A stretch of DNA of 64,000 nt from Subdoligranulum variabile (GTDB taxonomy: Bacteria; Bacillota; Clostridia; Oscillospirales; Ruminococcaceae): assembly GCA_003343905.1 (NCBI GenBank), contig QAKI01000044.1, positions 110,217 to 174,216 of the forward strand, in the 5' to 3' direction. Below the pieces are notes generated by a model. It was not told the DNA's origin, made no database searches, and was given only the letters and a program-made list of their open reading frames with translations. Positions within the stretch are counted from its first letter, which is position 1. Each line of letters opens with the position of its first letter. Positions 16,325 through 24,685 of the stretch are shown here, one piece after another. A program made the translations under genes and the position numbers.

Positions 16325-16353
16325 ATTATAGCCCCGTTCTGTTCAAATGGCAA
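16325..16353 (-). promoter_or_regulatory. Promoter of the ech operon
   Basis: On the minus strand TTGCCA (16348-16353), a 17-bp spacer and a perfect TATAAT (16325-16330), about 55 bp before echA. A plus-strand TATCAT near 16433 may serve the divergent hyp operon but lacks a clear -35 box. Confidence 0.75.
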
Positions 16354-16485
16354 GGGCGCGGCCGCTTTTGGTCTATTTTTTCACAAACAGGCCCCGCCGC
16401 CCCCGCTATGGAATTTCGGCCCCGGTTGTGCTATCATAGGAACCAGTACCCCGCGCCCCGACCGCGCCGCAAGGAGGGCCCGCCG

Positions 16486-16830
16486 ATGCACGAACTTTCC
16501 ATCACCCAGAGCATCCTGGACATATCGCTCAAGGCCGCCGCCGAACAGCACGCCACCCGCATCCGGGCCATCCGGCTCAAGATCGGGGCGTTCTCCGGCG
16601 TGGTGCCCGAATGCGTGCAGATGTACCTGGACGTGCTGGCCAAAGGCACCATCGCCGAGGGCGCCAAGATCGAGGCCGAGACCGTGCCCCTGCGGGTGCA
16701 GTGCCGCGCCTGCGGGACCGTCAGCGAGATCGACCGGCGGCACATCGCCTGCCCCGCCTGCGGCAGCGTGGACCTGCACCGGCTTTCGGGCCGGGAATTT
16801 CTGGTAGACAGTCTGGAGGTAGATGTATAA
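16486..16830 (+). CDS. hypA: Hydrogenase nickel-insertion protein HypA
   Basis: 114 residues. Starts MHEL with the nickel-binding His2, preceded by an AAGGAGGG site. The C-terminal zinc site has two CxxC pairs (CRACG near residue 73 and CPACG near residue 89). It delivers nickel to the hydrogenase large subunit together with HypB. Its stop overlaps the hypB start (TAATG at 16828-16832). It is the first gene of the hyp operon, divergent from ech. Confidence 0.95.
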   Translation: MHELSITQSILDISLKAAAEQHATRIRAIRLKIGAFSGVVPECVQMYLDVLAKGTIAEGAKIEAETVPLRVQCRACGTVSEIDRRHIACPACGSVDLHRLSGREFLVDSLEVDV

Positions 16831-17486
16831 TGGAGATCAAAGTCCTGCACCAGGTCATGGAATGGAACGACGACGTCAGCGCCGCGGTGCGCGCCGACCT
16901 GCGGCAGCACAAAGTCTGCCTGATCAACGTGATGGGCAGCCCCGGCGCGGGCAAGACCAGCCTGCTGGCCGCCCTGATCGGCCGCCTGCGGGAAGAATTT
17001 GCCATCGGCGTGATCGAGGGCGACATCACCGGCCAGATCGACGCCGAAAAGATCGCGGCGCTGGGCATCCCGGCCGTGCAGCTCAACACCGACGGCGCCT
17101 GCCACATCGAGGCCATGAGCATCCAGCACATCCTGCCCCAGTTCCCGCTGGACGATCTGGACGTGCTGTTCGTGGAGAACATCGGCAACCTCGTCTGCCC
17201 GGCCGAGTTCGACATCGGGGAGAACTTCCGCCTGACGGTCCTCAGCATCCCCGAAGGGGACGACAAGGTCGCCAAATACCCCCTGATGTTCACCGACACC
17301 GACTGCCTCGTTCTTTCCAAGTGCGATATGCTGCCCTACTTTGACTTCGACCTGGCCCGCGTGGCCGCGGACTACCGGGGCGTGAACCCCCAGGGGCCGC
17401 TGTTCCGGCTCTCGGTGCGCACCGGCGAAGGGCTGGACGAACTGACCGCCCATCTGGCCGGGCGCATCCGGGCCGCGCTGGCATGA
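16830..17486 (+). CDS. hypB: Hydrogenase nickel-incorporation GTPase HypB
   Basis: 218 residues. Walker A GSPGAGKTSL near residues 36-45, then EGDITGQID, the metal-site ENIGNLVCP and the guanine-specificity segment SKCD. It lacks the long His-rich nickel-storage N-terminus found in some bacteria and the N-terminal CxxCGC motif of E. coli HypB, so it is the simple form. GTP hydrolysis drives nickel insertion. It overlaps hypF by ATGA (17483-17486). Confidence 0.95.
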   Translation: MEIKVLHQVMEWNDDVSAAVRADLRQHKVCLINVMGSPGAGKTSLLAALIGRLREEFAIGVIEGDITGQIDAEKIAALGIPAVQLNTDGACHIEAMSIQHILPQFPLDDLDVLFVENIGNLVCPAEFDIGENFRLTVLSIPEGDDKVAKYPLMFTDTDCLVLSKCDMLPYFDFDLARVAADYRGVNPQGPLFRLSVRTGEGLDELTAHLAGRIRAALA

Positions 17487-19768
17487 CGGCCCCGGACGCC
17501 CCCCGGCGCGTCCGGATCGAGATTTCCGGTATCGTGCAGGGGGTGGGGTTCCGGCCTTTCCTGCACCGGCTGGCCGCGCGGGAACATCTGACCGGCTGGG
17601 CCCGCAACACCCCCGCCGGGGTGGAACTGGAACTGGAAGGCCCGGCGGCCGCCCTCGACCGTTTTGTGGAAACAGTGCGCACCGCGCCGCCCCCGCTGGC
17701 CGTGGTGGAGGACCTGACCGTGCAGCCCCTGGCGGGCCGCGGCGGGTACGGCGGGTTTGCCATCCTGCCCAGTACCGCCGGGGCCGCGGCCACGCTGGCC
17801 GCCCCCGACCTGGCCCCCTGCCCCGCCTGCCTGCGGGAACTGGCCGCCCCCGCCGACCGGCGCTACCGCTACCCCTTTATCAACTGCACCGACTGCGGGC
17901 CGCGGTTTTCGATTTTGCGGGCGCTGCCCTATGACCGGGCCAACACCTCGATGGCCGGGTTCCCGATGTGCCCCGCCTGCGCCGCCGAATACGGCGACAT
18001 CCGCACCCGCCGCTACCACGCCCAGCCCGACTGCTGCCCTGCGTGCGGGCCGCGGGCCTTTTATCTTGACGCCGAAGGGCGGGAACAGCCCGGCGACCCC
18101 ATCGCGGCGGCCCAGCGCACGCTGGCCGCCGGGGGCATCGTGGCCGTCAAGGGCGCCGGGGGCATCCATCTGGCCTGCGACGCGCTGGGCCCCAACGCCG
18201 TGGCCCGGCTGCGCCGCCGCAAACACCGGCCCGAAAAGCCCCTGGCCGTGCTGTGCCGGGACCTTGCCGCCGCCCGGCGGCTCTGCTGTATCTCCGACGA
18301 GGAAGCCGCGCTGCTGCAAAGCCCCCGCCGCCCCATCCTGCTGCTGGAAAAGCGCCGCCCCGGCACGCTCGGCTACCTCAGCCAGAACCGCCACCTGGGC
18401 CTGCTGCTGCCCTACACGCCGCTGCATGTGCTGCTGGCGGACGGGCGCTTCGGCGGCCCGGCGGCGCTGGTGCTGACCAGCGCCAACCGTCCCGGCTGCC
18501 CGGTCCTGACCGAAAACGACGCCGCGCTGGACGCCCTGCGGGGCGTGGCCGACGGCTGGCTGCTCCACGACCGGCCCATCGTCAACCGCTGCGACGACTC
18601 GGTGGCGGCGGTGTGGCGCGGGCGGGAATACTTCTACCGCCGCAGCCGGGGCTACGCCCCCCAGCCGTTGACGATGCCCGGCCCCGGCGCCGACGGCGTG
18701 CTGGCCTTCGGGGCCGAGCAGAAAGCCGGGTTCGCGGCGGGCAAGGGCCGCCATGTGTTTTTGAGCCAGCACATCGGGGACCTGAAGAACGCCGAAACGC
18801 TGGACCACTACCGCGCCGCGCTGGACGCCCAGACGCGGCTGTTCGGCCTTGCACCGCGCGTCCTTGCCTGCGACCTGCACCCGGACTACAGTTCCACGCG
18901 GGAAGCCGAGGCCCTGGCCGCCGCCCGCCGCCTGCCTCTTGTGCGGGTGCAGCACCACTGGGCGCACATGGCCGCCTGCATGGCGGACAACCGGCTGGAA
19001 GGCCCCGCCTTCGGCATCGTGTGGGACGGCACCGGCCTGGGCACCGACGGCGCCATCTGGGGTGGGGAGTTTCTGCGCGGCGGGTACGACGCCTTCGTGC
19101 GGGTGGGGTCCATCCGGCCCATCCCGCTGCCCGGCGGCGATGCGGCGGTGCGCCAGATCGGGCGCACCGGGCTGGCCCTGGCCCTGGACGCCGGGCTGGG
19201 GGCCGAAGCCTGCGCCGCGCTGCTGCCCGGCCTGCCCAACGCCCCCGCCCTGCGGGCCATGCTGGAAAAAGGCATCGCCTGCCCGCAGGCCAGCAGCATC
19301 GGGCGGCTGTTCGACGGCGTGTACGCCCTGCTGACCGGCCGCATCGACGCGGGCTACGACGGCCAGGCCCCCGCTTTGCTCGAAGCCCTGGCCGACCCGC
19401 AGGCCCCCGGCCGGGACTATCCGCTGGCCTGGCAGCAGGCGGACGGGCTGCGGCGGTTCGACTACCGGCCCCTTGTGGCGGCGCTCTGCGCCGACCGGGC
19501 CGCCGGGGTTCCGCCCGCCGCTATCGCCCGCGGCTTTATGGACGCCCTGTGCCGCATGGCGCTGGACCAGTGCCGGGCGCTCAACGCCGAACGGCTGCCG
19601 GTGGTGCTGTCCGGCGGGGTGTTCCTGAATCAATATCTGCTGCACGGCGTGACCCGGCTGCTGGAAGCCGACGGGTTCGCCGTCTATACCCACCGCCGCG
19701 TTTCCCCCTCGGACGAGGGGCTGGCCCTGGGCCAGCTGGCCGTCGCGGCGGCCGCAAGGAGGTCATGA
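17483..19768 (+). CDS. hypF: Carbamoyltransferase HypF
   Basis: 761 residues, full length. Domains in order: acylphosphatase (residues 1-95, VQGVGFRPFLHRLA), paired zinc fingers (about 105-185, CPACLREL, CTDCGPRFS, CPACAAEYGD, CCPACGPR), a YrdC-like carbamoyl-adenylate domain (about 200-385, KGAGGIHLACDA), and a Kae1-like domain (390-761, HHWAHMAACMADN, WDGTGLGTDGAIWGGEF, SGGVFLNQYLL). It turns carbamoyl phosphate into the thiocarboxamide on HypE that becomes cyanide ligands. It is translationally coupled to hypB and followed by hypC after 3 bp. Confidence 0.96.
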   Translation: MTAPDAPRRVRIEISGIVQGVGFRPFLHRLAAREHLTGWARNTPAGVELELEGPAAALDRFVETVRTAPPPLAVVEDLTVQPLAGRGGYGGFAILPSTAGAAATLAAPDLAPCPACLRELAAPADRRYRYPFINCTDCGPRFSILRALPYDRANTSMAGFPMCPACAAEYGDIRTRRYHAQPDCCPACGPRAFYLDAEGREQPGDPIAAAQRTLAAGGIVAVKGAGGIHLACDALGPNAVARLRRRKHRPEKPLAVLCRDLAAARRLCCISDEEAALLQSPRRPILLLEKRRPGTLGYLSQNRHLGLLLPYTPLHVLLADGRFGGPAALVLTSANRPGCPVLTENDAALDALRGVADGWLLHDRPIVNRCDDSVAAVWRGREYFYRRSRGYAPQPLTMPGPGADGVLAFGAEQKAGFAAGKGRHVFLSQHIGDLKNAETLDHYRAALDAQTRLFGLAPRVLACDLHPDYSSTREAEALAAARRLPLVRVQHHWAHMAACMADNRLEGPAFGIVWDGTGLGTDGAIWGGEFLRGGYDAFVRVGSIRPIPLPGGDAAVRQIGRTGLALALDAGLGAEACAALLPGLPNAPALRAMLEKGIACPQASSIGRLFDGVYALLTGRIDAGYDGQAPALLEALADPQAPGRDYPLAWQQADGLRRFDYRPLVAALCADRAAGVPPAAIARGFMDALCRMALDQCRALNAERLPVVLSGGVFLNQYLLHGVTRLLEADGFAVYTHRRVSPSDEGLALGQLAVAAAARRS

Positions 19769-19771
19769 ACC

Positions 19772-19993
19772 ATGTGTCTGGCAGTACCTTTGAAGATCGT
19801 ATCGGTGACGGGCAAACAGGCCGTGGGGGAAGCCGCCGGGCTGACCCAGAAGCTGCGGGTGGATTTTCTGCCCGATGTGCGCCCCGGCGACTATGTGATG
19901 GTCCATGCCGGGTTCGCCATTGAAAAACTGACCGAACAGCAGGCCCGCGAAAACCTGGCCTGCATCCAGGAGGCCCTCGATGCCCTTACTTGA
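19772..19993 (+). CDS. hypC: Hydrogenase assembly chaperone HypC
   Basis: 73 residues beginning MCLAVPLKIV. The essential Cys2, which holds the iron precursor, is present. It forms a complex with HypD and hands the Fe(CN)2CO unit to the large subunit. An AAGGAGG site lies upstream. Its 3' end overlaps hypD by 14 bases. Confidence 0.95.
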   Translation: MCLAVPLKIVSVTGKQAVGEAAGLTQKLRVDFLPDVRPGDYVMVHAGFAIEKLTEQQARENLACIQEALDALT

Positions 19994-21077
19994 ACAGGAT
20001 TTCCGCCGTCCGGGGAACGCCGCGGCGCTGGTGGAAGCCATCCGCGGCCTGACCGCCCCGGACCGCCCCCTGCGCCTGATGGAGATCTGCGGCACCCACA
20101 CCATGGCCATCGCCAAAGCGGGCCTGCGCACGCTGCTGGCGCCGGGGGTGCGGCTGCTGTCCGGCCCGGGGTGCCCGGTCTGCGTGACCCCCGCCGGGGC
20201 CATCGACGCCGTGCTGCGCCTGTGCGAACAGCCCGGCGTGACCGTCGCCAGCTACGGCGATTTGCTGCGGGTGCCCGGCAGCGTGCGGGGGGATACCCTG
20301 CTGCGCCGCCGGGCGCTGGGGGCGTCGGTGCTGACGGTCTACTCCCCCATGGAGGCGGTCGAAGCCGCCGCCCGCGACCCCGCCGCACAGGTCGTGTTTT
20401 TGGGCGTGGGGTTCGAGACCACCGCCCCCGGCACCGCCGCCTGCCTGCTGGAAGCGGCCGAACGGGGACTGACGAATTTTTCGGTGCTCTGCCTGCTCAA
20501 GCGCACCGAACCCGCCCTGCGCGCGCTGCTGGCCGCGCCGGACCTGGCGGTGGACGGCTTTTTATGCCCCGGCCATGTGGCCGCCGTCACCGGGGCGCGG
20601 GCCTTTGCCTTTCTGCCCGAAGAATACGGCCTGCCCGCCGTCGTCAGCGGGTTTGAGGCCGGGGATATCCTCTATTCGGTCTGGCGGCTGGCGCGGCTGC
20701 ACGCCGAAGGCCGCCCCGCGTTGGAGAACGAGTACACCCGCGTGGTGCGTCCGGCGGGCAACCCGGCGGCCCAGGCGGCCATCGACCGGGTGTTCGTCCC
20801 CGCCGACAGCGTGTGGCGCGGTTTAGGCGAGATCCCGGCCAGCGGGTACGCCCTGCGGCCGGAATTTGCCCCCTGGGACGCGGCGCAGAAGTTCGGTTTC
20901 GCGCCAGGACCGGGCACCGAAGCGCCGGGCTGCCGCTGCGGCGCGGTGCTGCGCGGCGCCTGCGAGCCCCGCGACTGCCCGCTGTTCGGCCGCATCTGCA
21001 CCCCCGCCGACCCGGTAGGGCCGTGCATGGTGTCCAGCGAAGGGGCCTGCGCCGCCGCCAGCCGCTACGGCGGGTGA
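19980..21077 (+). CDS. hypD: Hydrogenase Fe-cyanide assembly protein HypD
   Basis: 365 residues. Conserved motifs include MEICGTHT near residue 35 (iron/redox cysteine), GPGCPVCVTP near residue 65, FLGVGFETTAP near residue 145, and the C-terminal cysteine-rich segment that binds a [4Fe-4S] cluster (CRCG, CEPRDCPLFG, C-T-P). It is the scaffold where iron receives its cyanide and CO ligands. The gene begins inside hypC. The operon is then interrupted by a 708-bp gap before hypE. Confidence 0.95.
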   Translation: MPLLEQDFRRPGNAAALVEAIRGLTAPDRPLRLMEICGTHTMAIAKAGLRTLLAPGVRLLSGPGCPVCVTPAGAIDAVLRLCEQPGVTVASYGDLLRVPGSVRGDTLLRRRALGASVLTVYSPMEAVEAAARDPAAQVVFLGVGFETTAPGTAACLLEAAERGLTNFSVLCLLKRTEPALRALLAAPDLAVDGFLCPGHVAAVTGARAFAFLPEEYGLPAVVSGFEAGDILYSVWRLARLHAEGRPALENEYTRVVRPAGNPAAQAAIDRVFVPADSVWRGLGEIPASGYALRPEFAPWDAAQKFGFAPGPGTEAPGCRCGAVLRGACEPRDCPLFGRICTPADPVGPCMVSSEGACAAASRYGG

Positions 21078-21143
21078 GCGGCAGGCCAACCGCAAAAACG
21101 CCGGGGCGTCACTTGCGTGAGCGCCCCGGCGCGGGAAGTTTGC
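21078..21143 (+). repeat. 66-bp direct repeat, copy 1, with strong hairpin
   Basis: Identical to 21630-21695. The core is a hairpin (21099-21112 with 21117-21131, one bulged base) placed right after the hypD stop. It looks like a transcription terminator or attenuator, though the T-run is poor. Confidence 0.85.
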
Positions 21144-21629
21144 CGCATTGTTCGCGCGACTTTTGGCTTTTCTCTGTAAAATTGCGGATAATACCTTTTG
21201 CGGCTTCGTTCAAGACCCCCATTTGGCTGACTTGTTCCTTACCACCCTTATTTTTCCGTAAAGGGACACCCCGCCTGCCGCCGCGGCCACCGAATGGCTA
21301 TTGCACGCACACGAGCTTATCACAGCTTTGGACAGGTACTTTTCTCTGGCATCGGGCCGCGCCCCGCCGGGCGGCGGTTCCGCCAGGGGTGCCTGTTATC
21401 TGGCGCTTGCTCCTCACCGCTTCCCGTGGGGCAGGTTGCTTTTTTCTGGCAACCGCCCATCGGCCCTTATCCCGCCAAGCCGCTCCCCTGTTTTGGCAAA
21501 CTTTCATCGTTTTGTGAAAGGACCTGCACGGCCTGCCGCTGCAGTCGTTGAGCAGCCAATAAACGCACGCGGGGTCATTACAGCTTTTGTTGGCCGCTTT
21601 CTCTCCGGCATCGGGCCGCACCCCGTCAG

Positions 21630-21695
21630 GCGGCAGGCCAACCGCAAAAACGCCGGGGCGTCACTTGCGTGAGCGCCCCGGCGCGGGAAGTTTGC
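21630..21695 (+). repeat. 66-bp direct repeat, copy 2, with strong hairpin
   Basis: Exact copy of 21078-21143 at an offset of 552 bp, about 90 bp before hypE. Confidence 0.85.
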
Positions 21696-21785
21696 GGTAT
21701 TTTACTTTTCCCGGGCAAAGCCGCCCGGCATCCCGGAACGCTTGTTTTTTCTGAATCACGATCCACCGGCAAGGGAGGCCGTACT

Positions 21786-22787
21786 ATGCAGGACATCATC
21801 ACCATGGACCACGGCAGCGGCGGGACAAAAACCGCGCAGCTCATTGACGAGATCCTCGTCCCCGCTTTCGCGAACACGGCGCTGGCCCAGTTGGGGGACG
21901 GCGCTGTGCTGCCGGAACTGGGCGGCCCGCCGGTCTTTTCCACCGACAGCTTTGTGGTCAGCCCCTGGCAGTTTCCGGGCGGCGACATCGGCAAGCTGGC
22001 CGTCTGCGGCACCGTCAACGACCTGTGCATGGCGGGCGGCGTGCCGAAATATCTGAGTTTTTCGCTGATCCTGGAAGAAGGCTTCCCGCTGGACGACCTC
22101 AAAACCATCGTGGCGTCGGCGGCCGAAACAGCCCGTCAGGTAGGGGTGCAGATCGTTACCGGCGACACCAAAGTGGTGGAGCGCGGCCATGGGGACGGCA
22201 TTTATATCAACACCGCGGGCGTAGGCGTGCTGCGCGCCCCCGGCCTAGGCCGGGACGCTCTGCGGGATGGCGACGCCGTCCTCGTCAGCGGCAGCGTGGG
22301 CTGCCACGGGGCCGCCGTGCTGATGGCCCGGGGCGGCCTGCCCTGCGAAGGGACGCTGTGTTCCGACTGCCGCCCCCTGCACGAATTGGCCGCCGCGGCG
22401 CTGGACGCCGGCGGCGTGCGGCTGCTGCGGGACCCCACCCGCGGCGGCGTAGCCACCACCCTGAACGAGTTTGTGGAGGGAACGCCCCTGGGCATCGAAC
22501 TGGCGGAGGACGCCATCCCGGTGGACGGGTCCGTGGCCGCCGCCTGCGACCTGCTGGGCCTGGACCCGTTGTACAGCGCCTGCGAGGGCCGGATGCTGGC
22601 CGTCTGCGCCCCGGAGCGCGCCGACGCCGTGCTGGCCGCCCTGCGCGCCGTCCCCGGCGGCGAGGGCGCGGCCTGCATCGGCCGTGTGACGGCCGCCCGC
22701 CCCGGCCAGGTAGTGCTGCGCAACGCCTTCGGCGGCAGCCGCCTGCTGGGCAAGCTCACCGGCACCCAACTGCCGAGGATCTGCTGA
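21786..22787 (+). CDS. hypE: Carbamoyl-dehydratase HypE
   Basis: 333 residues from the ATG at 21786 (MQDIITMDHGSGG), supported by AGGGAGG upstream. N-terminal purM-like ATP-binding elements (DHGSGG, STDSFVVSPW, CGTVNDLCMAGG) and the GDTKVVERG segment are present. The protein ends PRIC with the acceptor cysteine at the very C-terminus, required for carrying the thiocyanate. It works with HypF. It is separated from hypABFCD by a repeat-bearing gap, so it may be transcribed at a different level. Confidence 0.96.
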   Translation: MQDIITMDHGSGGTKTAQLIDEILVPAFANTALAQLGDGAVLPELGGPPVFSTDSFVVSPWQFPGGDIGKLAVCGTVNDLCMAGGVPKYLSFSLILEEGFPLDDLKTIVASAAETARQVGVQIVTGDTKVVERGHGDGIYINTAGVGVLRAPGLGRDALRDGDAVLVSGSVGCHGAAVLMARGGLPCEGTLCSDCRPLHELAAAALDAGGVRLLRDPTRGGVATTLNEFVEGTPLGIELAEDAIPVDGSVAAACDLLGLDPLYSACEGRMLAVCAPERADAVLAALRAVPGGEGAACIGRVTAARPGQVVLRNAFGGSRLLGKLTGTQLPRIC

Positions 22788-22809
22788 ACACTGCAGCTAT
22801 ACAACAAGA

Positions 22810-22844
22810 AAAAAAGGAAACGTTGTTCCAACGTTTCCTTTTTT
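22810..22844. terminator. Bidirectional terminator
   Basis: A 15-bp perfect stem (22810-22824 with 22830-22844) and a five-base loop with A-run and T-run ends, between convergent hypE and the HAD gene. Confidence 0.9.
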
Positions 22845-22863
22845 CCTGTTTAGATGAAGAACA

Positions 22864-23715
22864 TTATATATCAGCTTTTCCCAGATTTTTTTCAAAGTCT
22901 TGTTCCCACATTGCTTCATGGCACGGGTAACTTCCCTCCATGAACGACGGCAGTGCGTTCTGCGCAAGCTTAGCCCAACTCTCCGCTTCATGGCGCACGA
23001 GGATCGGGTAAAACAGCACACCGTTTTTGTGGGCGGCGTCCCGGTCGCCGGGCGCATCGCCCACCATCAGCACATGGTTGGGCGCGTAACCCTTGCCCAG
23101 CAGCGCCGCGATACAGGCAGCCTTGGACCCAGAATCCTGGCAACAGAGAACATCCACCGCCCCAAGCAGGCCGCACCGTTCCCACTCTTCCTCCACGGCT
23201 TCCCGGTTTGCGCTGGAGACCACCGCCACATCCGCCACAGCGTGGGCGGCGGCCAGCCCTTCGGCCACGCCGGGGAAGGGCTTCTTCTCGGCCTCAGGCA
23301 GCGCAGCGATGGCGGCGTTGAGCGTCTGTGACCAGTGCAAAGCCTTGGCCAGACAGGGACCTTGTGCTGTTGTGACGGCTTCCGCCAGCGCGGCGTTGGA
23401 GAGTTCCGGCGCGGTTTCAGCCCAGGCGGTAAACTCGTCCAGTCCATCGATGCGGGTATAGCGAGTGTCCACCGCCCGCAGGACGATGGCAAGTCCTTTG
23501 AAGCGGTTGATACCGCGGGTCATCGTGTAGAGGTTGACCGCGTCCCAGCGGGCCAGGATGGGCTCCGCCCAGGGCTGCAGCCCCCACTCCTCCACCAAGC
23601 AGGGACCGAAGCACCGCTTGTGCTTGACGTTCATCGTGTCCATTGCACAGCCGTCGCTGTCCACGCAGATCAGGTAGGCCTTCGTTTTTGTAAAATCCTG
23701 CAACGTCGTTGTCAT
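22864..23715 (-). CDS. HAD-superfamily hydrolase (phosphatase-like)
   Basis: 283 residues from the ATG at 23715 (MTTTLQDF), chosen for its AAGGAAC site; a longer in-frame start would lie inside the upstream gene's end. HAD motif I appears as DSDGCAMDT (residues 17-25), motif II as VVSSAN, motif III as the Lys in SGSKAACIAALL, and motif IV as VGDAPGDRDAA. The alpha-helical cap between motifs I and II is large (C1 type). The second catalytic Asp is conserved. It is the last gene of the glycan operon, 13 bp after the nucleoside-hydrolase-like gene, and may dephosphorylate a sugar intermediate. Confidence 0.88.
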   Translation of the reverse strand: MTTTLQDFTKTKAYLICVDSDGCAMDTMNVKHKRCFGPCLVEEWGLQPWAEPILARWDAVNLYTMTRGINRFKGLAIVLRAVDTRYTRIDGLDEFTAWAETAPELSNAALAEAVTTAQGPCLAKALHWSQTLNAAIAALPEAEKKPFPGVAEGLAAAHAVADVAVVSSANREAVEEEWERCGLLGAVDVLCCQDSGSKAACIAALLGKGYAPNHVLMVGDAPGDRDAAHKNGVLFYPILVRHEAESWAKLAQNALPSFMEGSYPCHEAMWEQDFEKNLGKADI

Positions 23716-23728
23716 TGGGCAGTTCCTT

Positions 23729-24664
23729 TCAATCAGCCCCGCCGTAGCAAAGGCGGAGTTTTGCATAAAAATCTTCCAGGATCATCCGCGGGTCCACCGA
23801 ATCATAGACCCGGATGGATTTGCCGCCAGAGTCAGGGGCATACGTCATATCGTCGCGGATGCGGGGCGCCGGGCGTTCCTGCCAGTTGCCCCGCAGGGGG
23901 CACTGGAGCAGCACCCCCACCGCGGGCTGGTCTCCCAGGCACCAGTTTTCTCCCCGGTGCAGCCGGTTCCCGGGGCGGAAGTCCGCCCGAGCATAGTCCT
24001 CCAGCTGCCGGTAGAGATACCACCCGGCCCGACCGCAGGGACGCACCCGGCTGGCCAGTTCGGCCAGCGTGACCTCCATGGATGCATACACGTTCAACGG
24101 CACCTGCCACATGGCGACGGGCGAGACAAACACGGCCCGAGCTGCCGGCAGGTCCTGCATCAGATTAAACTCCCGCATCCCGTGCGGGTACGGCCCGCCG
24201 CCGATCCACACCACCGTCATCCGTCCGGCGATCTCCGGGCAGCGGTTGATGGCAGCCGCCACGTCGGTCAGCGCCCCCAGCACCGTCACATACAGCGGCC
24301 GGGGATCGGGTCGGAGTGCCTCCGCGATCAGGAACCGCACGCCCTCGCTTTCCGGTGCGTCTTTCTCATGTTCCAGCGGCTCCCGACACCCGCGCAGCGC
24401 CGGCACCTCTTCCATGCCGGTAATTCGCAGCAGTTCCAGCAGGCCCCGGTAGCTCCGTTCCATCGTCGTCAGACTGCCGGGAGACTTACTCTCAAAATGT
24501 AGTGCGATAATTCCTCTGACATCAAACGATGGGGTGAGCAGGTGATGCACCACCGCGAACGCATCATCCGCCTCGTTTTTCACATCGCTGCAGAGCACCA
24601 CACGGACCTGTGCCGCTGCCGGGATTTGCAGGCCCATCCTTGCCAGCCTTTCACCGCGCTCCAT
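23729..24664 (-). CDS. Nucleoside-hydrolase-like protein
   Basis: 311 residues. The N-terminal calcium/ribose site of the inosine-uridine nucleoside hydrolase fold is recognisable as SDVKNEADDAFAVVHHL (residues 26-42), followed by a central VTVLGALTDVAAAI and WIGGG segment. The first position of the usual DTDxGxDDA motif is altered, so the substrate may not be a classical nucleoside. It sits among glycan-degradation genes and may cleave an unusual N- or O-glycoside. A GAAGGAGA site supports the start. Confidence 0.8.
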   Translation of the reverse strand: MERGERLARMGLQIPAAAQVRVVLCSDVKNEADDAFAVVHHLLTPSFDVRGIIALHFESKSPGSLTTMERSYRGLLELLRITGMEEVPALRGCREPLEHEKDAPESEGVRFLIAEALRPDPRPLYVTVLGALTDVAAAINRCPEIAGRMTVVWIGGGPYPHGMREFNLMQDLPAARAVFVSPVAMWQVPLNVYASMEVTLAELASRVRPCGRAGWYLYRQLEDYARADFRPGNRLHRGENWCLGDQPAVGVLLQCPLRGNWQERPAPRIRDDMTYAPDSGGKSIRVYDSVDPRMILEDFYAKLRLCYGGAD

Positions 24665-24685
24665 GTATATTCTCCTTCTGTTGGT

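Larger units (their letters stand above)
21078..21785. other. Gene-free 708-bp region with direct repeats inside the hyp cluster
   Basis: No credible gene was seen. It begins and ends with an exact 66-bp repeat (21078-21143 and 21630-21695). A second, diverged pair of about 75 bp lies inside (near 21301-21375 and 21563-21637; both contain CATCGGGCCGC and a CCCCG..GGCGGC tail). Open frames crossing it have no recognisable protein content. Confidence 0.75.

Noticed and set aside
14677..16830. Long plus-strand frame opposite echA running into hypA
   Set aside because: Only the last 114 residues (from 16486) are real HypA; the rest is antisense to echA.
17372..19693. Long minus-strand frame opposite hypF (773 codons)
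   Set aside because: Caused by the extreme GC content of hypF; the product is low-complexity Gly/Arg/Ala/Gln and has no ribosome site, whereas hypF is unmistakable.
21294..21621. Frames of 80-107 codons in the hypD-hypE gap
   Set aside because: No family, no ribosome site, and they run through repeated DNA on both strands.
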